Shown here piece after piece: positions 60,807 to 64,000 of a stretch of 64,000 nucleotides of DNA. The DNA comes from Propionigenium maris DSM 9537 (GTDB lineage: Bacteria > Fusobacteriota > Fusobacteriia > Fusobacteriales > Fusobacteriaceae). Numbering within the stretch: the first letter of the stretch is position 1; each line of letters starts with the position of its first letter. The DNA is taken from positions 1 to 64,000 of the forward strand of contig NZ_BSDY01000009.1 of assembly GCF_027925155.1 (NCBI RefSeq), in the 5' to 3' direction. Below the pieces are notes generated by a model, which ran no database searches, was not told the origin of the DNA, and was given only the letters and a program-made list of their open reading frames with translations. A program made the position numbers and the translations under genes.

Positions 60807-62735
60807 ATGAAGGTTTCATTAAAGAAAAATATTCCAATTCAGATAGTGCTTTTAATTGGAGGCTTACTTCTCCAGTTTCTTTTAATTGTCTATATAGAAA
60901 GTAAAAATATCTATAGCCAGGTGGATAGGAACCTCTACATGGGAGCTATGGATGTAAAGTTTATCCTGGAGGATGACTTCGTGAACAAGGATCTCAACAG
61001 AGATTCCCTTAACCTGGAGGAAATATATGAAAGGGCTCTTCTTCTCAATGAAAAGGCCATGGAGAAGGGTCTGGACTACCTCTATATCCTGGTTAAGGAT
61101 GGAGATGATATCGTCTACGCCATAATGAGCGATACGAGGGAGGAACTGGACAAGCTTGAGAGTGGAGGATACTGGCTCTCCCTTAAAGACGTTGAGGACG
61201 ATTCCTTCAATGAAACGTGGAAGGCCTTTGATTCGGAAAAACCTGTTTATCTGGAGTCCTCAGACCTATGGGGAGGTTATAGGTCTGTCTATATACCTGA
61301 AACTTCAAGGGATGGGAGAAAGTATATTGCTGGAGCCGATTACACCACTACATCCCTCAACAGGATAATCTTAATGAGAAGTATTAAGATCTCTCTTCCC
61401 TTTCTTCTCTCCATGCTTATAATTATTCCCGTTGTCATCAAGATCAGGCAGAATATTATGGATAAGAGAAGGATGGAAACCTATATCAGCAATATGGATG
61501 TAAGGGATCCCCTTACAAATGCATACTCAAGAAAATACGGCCTCCACCTCCTCTCCCTTCAGATAGAGGAGTATAACTCCGTGGGTAAAAAATTCTCCAT
61601 CTGTCTCATCGATATTGATAATCTGAAATTTATAAATGAAACCCAGGGGATGGAAGCAGGGGACACAATTATTACAGTGGTTGACAGAATCATTGCCATG
61701 GTTTTCAGAAAAACAGATTCCATTATAAGGCTTGAGGGAAATAAATTCATGATCATCCTCCCAGAGTTTAACAGGCGATACTCCAAGAATGCCTATGAGT
61801 ACCTGGATGAGAAGATCGATTACTTCAACCAGTTTAACAAGAGGGGGTACTTCATCAGGCTGAACTACACAATGAGCGAGTATACAGGGGGATCTATGAA
61901 ATCCTTCATAGAGGAAACCAGGCAAAACCTTAAGATCGAGAGCAGCCAGGAGGACTGGAAGAATAAGAACCTCCAAGACGATATTATGAGGGGAATTAAA
62001 AATCATGAGTTTAAGGCATACTTCCAGCCCAAGATCTATCTCAGAGAGAAAAGGATCGCTTTTGAAGCCCTGGTTAGGTGGGAACACCCTGAAAAGGGCT
62101 TGATACCACCAAATATGTTTATTCCCCTTGCAGAGAAATCATTTCTTATAAATGAAATTACCAAGGTGGTTCTGGCGGATTCCCTTGAGCTTGCGGGAAT
62201 CCTGGGAACCAGTATTTCAGTGAATCTTTCACTGATCTCCTTTGAAAACATTCAGTTTTTAAGGGAGTTAAAGGAAAAGCTTATAGCTTCCTCATACTCT
62301 GAGTTTATTACCTTTGAGCTCACAGAAAGTGTAGCCATAAACGATTTTGAAAATACCCTTGTAAAGATGAATGAACTGAGGGAAGCAGGAGTCTCCTTCT
62401 CCATAGATGATTTTGGAGCCGGGTACTCCTCCCTTCCATTCCTTGAGAAGCTACCTATAAATGAGATAAAGATAGACAGGTCCTTTATCAACAATATCAA
62501 TGTCTCCACCATGAATGAGCTGGTAATTGAATTCGTGAACAAGATTGCCCATCTCAAGGGGTTCAAAGTTATCTGCGAGGGTACAGAGGAGGAGTCTCAG
62601 ATAAAAAAACTCATCCACCTGGGAAACTACAGCTTTCAGGGGTATTACTTTGGAAGGCCTGAACCGGCCAGCCAGGTCATAGAGAAGTACACCAACAACT
62701 TCTACCATAGGAAGATGGACAGCTTTACCCAGTAG
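60807..62735 (+). CDS. Degenerate GGDEF plus EAL protein (c-di-GMP phosphodiesterase)
   Basis: 642 residues from ATG 60807 (GAGGTAGG upstream). Two membrane helices (about 10-28 and 193-213) bracket a periplasmic sensor. The GGDEF domain (about 230-375) keeps DPLTNAYSRKYGL, but its signature reads LEGNKFMII instead of GGDEF, so cyclase activity is unlikely. The EAL domain keeps the catalytic set: FEALVRWEHP, FELTESVAI, FSIDDFGAGYSSL, NEIKIDRSFINN, VICEGTEEE and FQGYYFGRP. It should hydrolyse c-di-GMP, and so could set the ligand of the two riboswitches at 28-29 kb. Confidence 0.9.
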   Translation: MKVSLKKNIPIQIVLLIGGLLLQFLLIVYIESKNIYSQVDRNLYMGAMDVKFILEDDFVNKDLNRDSLNLEEIYERALLLNEKAMEKGLDYLYILVKDGDDIVYAIMSDTREELDKLESGGYWLSLKDVEDDSFNETWKAFDSEKPVYLESSDLWGGYRSVYIPETSRDGRKYIAGADYTTTSLNRIILMRSIKISLPFLLSMLIIIPVVIKIRQNIMDKRRMETYISNMDVRDPLTNAYSRKYGLHLLSLQIEEYNSVGKKFSICLIDIDNLKFINETQGMEAGDTIITVVDRIIAMVFRKTDSIIRLEGNKFMIILPEFNRRYSKNAYEYLDEKIDYFNQFNKRGYFIRLNYTMSEYTGGSMKSFIEETRQNLKIESSQEDWKNKNLQDDIMRGIKNHEFKAYFQPKIYLREKRIAFEALVRWEHPEKGLIPPNMFIPLAEKSFLINEITKVVLADSLELAGILGTSISVNLSLISFENIQFLRELKEKLIASSYSEFITFELTESVAINDFENTLVKMNELREAGVSFSIDDFGAGYSSLPFLEKLPINEIKIDRSFINNINVSTMNELVIEFVNKIAHLKGFKVICEGTEEESQIKKLIHLGNYSFQGYYFGRPEPASQVIEKYTNNFYHRKMDSFTQ

Positions 62736-62802
62736 AGATTTGAAAAGATTTAGGATTAATAGTATAATAACAGGGATTATTAATGTTACATTGAGGAGAA
62801 GT

Positions 62803-63660
62803 ATGAAGTATTTTTTATTTTTAAATCACCCTAAAAGGGACACCCTTTCTATAGTCTCGCCAGAGAAGGAGGAGATGGCCAGAAAGTATTTTGACACAGC
62901 AGATACCATAGAAACCACTGTGAAGATTAGAGGTATAGAGTATCCGGCTGTAGTAGATTTCGAGCTCTTTGCCAACATGGCAAACTTTGACTGCTTCAAC
63001 TGTGTTGAGCACTGTTGTGGGGATAATCCCTCCATCTATGAAGAGCAGACTAGGGATTTTATCCTGAAGAATATAGAGGAGTACAATAGGCTCACCAAAA
63101 ATAACGATATCCTTCAGTGGGAGGGATATTCCCAGAATGAGATAGAAAAAAGTATCTCTGAGGACCCACTTATGGTGCCAGAAAAGCACGTTGAGGAGGA
63201 GATCATCAACTGTACCTGTTCATTTAAGTGCAATAACAGCACCACCCTATGCTCTATCCACTCCATATGCCTAGACAAGGGAATGGATTCAGCTGAGATC
63301 ATCCATAGAAAGCCTGTTATATGTAGCCTGTGGCCAATAGAGATATTAGCAGAGGATGACCTCTCCATGCTCTATATAACCCTGCCAGATGATTTCACCA
63401 ACGGCTTTACCATAGAAAACTACTATACAAAGTCGTGTATCAATGAGGAGTATGCATCCAGTCCTATATTCAGAAGGGAAAATCCAGATGGCTTTTTAGA
63501 GGAGGAGTATGAACCCTTTATCACAGCATATAAGGACACTCTCATCTACGGTTTGGGAAAAAGGTGTTATGAAGATATAAAGAGCGCTCTTATTGAGTAT
63601 GAGGTGTTAGAGGAGGAGGACTTCCACATGGAGGTTCAGCAGATCCACAGTAAAATATAA
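62803..63660 (+). CDS. Cys-cluster protein (YkgJ/DUF3109-like)
   Basis: 285 residues from ATG 62803 (GAGGAG upstream; the frame extends to a TTG at 62740). The metal-binding cluster FDCFNCVEHCCG (near 64-75) and a later CTCSFKCNN...LCSIHSICLDKGM...KPVICSLWPI follow the C-x2-C-x3-CC and downstream Cys pattern of YkgJ/DUF3109 zinc- or iron-binding proteins. Function unknown. It follows the EAL gene closely and may be co-transcribed. Confidence 0.65.
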   Translation: MKYFLFLNHPKRDTLSIVSPEKEEMARKYFDTADTIETTVKIRGIEYPAVVDFELFANMANFDCFNCVEHCCGDNPSIYEEQTRDFILKNIEEYNRLTKNNDILQWEGYSQNEIEKSISEDPLMVPEKHVEEEIINCTCSFKCNNSTTLCSIHSICLDKGMDSAEIIHRKPVICSLWPIEILAEDDLSMLYITLPDDFTNGFTIENYYTKSCINEEYASSPIFRRENPDGFLEEEYEPFITAYKDTLIYGLGKRCYEDIKSALIEYEVLEEEDFHMEVQQIHSKI

Positions 63661-63705
63661 TCAAAGAGAACTCAGTAGATCTGAGAGCTCACTATCGTTA
63701 AAGAA

Positions 63706-63732
63706 GAGTCCCCAGGTATCTGGGGTCTTTTT
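63706..63732 (+). terminator. Terminator
   Basis: GAGTCCCCAG/CTGGGGTC stem with TTTTT. Confidence 0.85.
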
Positions 63733-63924
63733 ATTTACCATTGACACTTACGTAAAGTCATATTGTACATTGTGAATGATAAAGTCACATTTATACTTTT
63801 AATCAAGATAATCTTTCTGGGTTTATAGAAGGGCAAGGAAAAGACTCTTAAAGCTTTCTATAGAATGCTTAGAATATAAAAGTTATAGTGAAAATTGAAG
63901 TTTATATGCAAGGGGGAGAGCATT

Positions 63925-64000
63925 TTGTATTTGAATACACTGTTAAATATTGAAAAGGATTTCTATGGATACCTGAAGAGGGATTACGGTCTTTCCAGAA
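63925..64000 (+). CDS. Start of a probable tyrosine recombinase (partial)
   Basis: TTG 63925 with AAGGGGGAG upstream opens a frame running off the window (25 residues). LNIEKDFYGYLKRDYGLSR resembles the N-terminal SAM-like domain of XerC/XerD-type recombinases (F-L-x-Y-L-x-x-x-x-G-L-S-x-N). A possible promoter TTGACA (63743-63748) / TGTACA lies upstream. Confidence 0.4.
   Translation, partial: MYLNTLLNIEKDFYGYLKRDYGLSR

Noticed and set aside
1-64000. tRNA or rRNA genes
   Set aside because: No cloverleaf with a GGTTCGAATC-type T arm and no rRNA-like conserved stretch was noticed on either strand; a tRNAscan run would settle it.

Overview
The window looks like a chromosomal stretch of a low-GC, double-membrane, anaerobe-type bacterium, most likely a member of the Fusobacteriota (Ilyobacter/Propionigenium/Psychrilyobacter-like). 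This is inferred from gene content: outer-membrane proteins (usher, OmpA-like lipoprotein, autotransporter barrel) sit beside clostridia-like genes (BMP nucleoside lipoproteins, ornithine-racemase-like enzyme, c-di-GMP-I and purine riboswitches), with strong AGGAGG ribosome binding sites and frequent GTG/TTG starts. No rRNA, tRNA or CRISPR array was recognised.

Layout. 1-440: end of a transposase and a dispersed repeat. 441-7437: ferritin-like/VIT1 metal protein, then an alternative (CS1/Mat-like) chaperone-usher pilus operon on the minus strand. 7.8-11 kb: two BMP nucleoside-binding lipoproteins, the first behind a purine riboswitch. 11-20 kb: glycogen debranching enzyme, nitroreductase, ThpR, glutamate synthase large subunit without a neighbouring small subunit, endonuclease IV, an acetyltransferase. 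20.5-23 kb: a decayed patch with a type I toxin-like micro-gene and two pseudogenes. 23-25.7 kb: Crp-type regulator and hypotheticals. 26-29 kb: two near-identical c-di-GMP-I riboswitches arranged in series over small genes and a Wzz-like/wHTH/HU operon. 29.6-40 kb: racemase, class A PBP, phosphoesterase, OmpA-like lipoprotein, a broken cation-efflux gene, a tandem paralogue pair and MscS. 40.8-47 kb: a repeated passenger plus separate barrel locus. 47-64 kb: oxidoreductase, SLC12-like transporter, Ni-superoxide dismutase, Pcm, a cryptochrome/photolyase-like protein, alkyladenine glycosylase, AqpZ, Nudix, TrmH and YbaK proteins, a surface phosphoesterase, a GGDEF-EAL protein and the start of a probable tyrosine recombinase.

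How it fits together. Several parts point to surface remodelling under c-di-GMP control: two riboswitches, a GGDEF-EAL protein whose GGDEF motif is degenerate, a pilus operon, a polysaccharide chain-length-type protein, and a family of repeat-rich secreted passengers. The strongest candidate for something undescribed is the 40.8-47 kb locus. There, beta-helix-like passengers (about 22-34 residue repeats) and an autotransporter-type barrel are encoded as separate secreted proteins in tandem cassettes; two passengers are intact but only one barrel is. A second candidate is a family of seven dispersed 75-90 bp intergenic repeats, each ending in an intrinsic-terminator-like hairpin whose stem shows compensatory changes, which could be small RNAs or a MITE-like element.

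Other points of interest are a Sec-exported nickel superoxide dismutase and a bacterial cryptochrome/photolyase that appears to have lost all four Fe-S cysteines.
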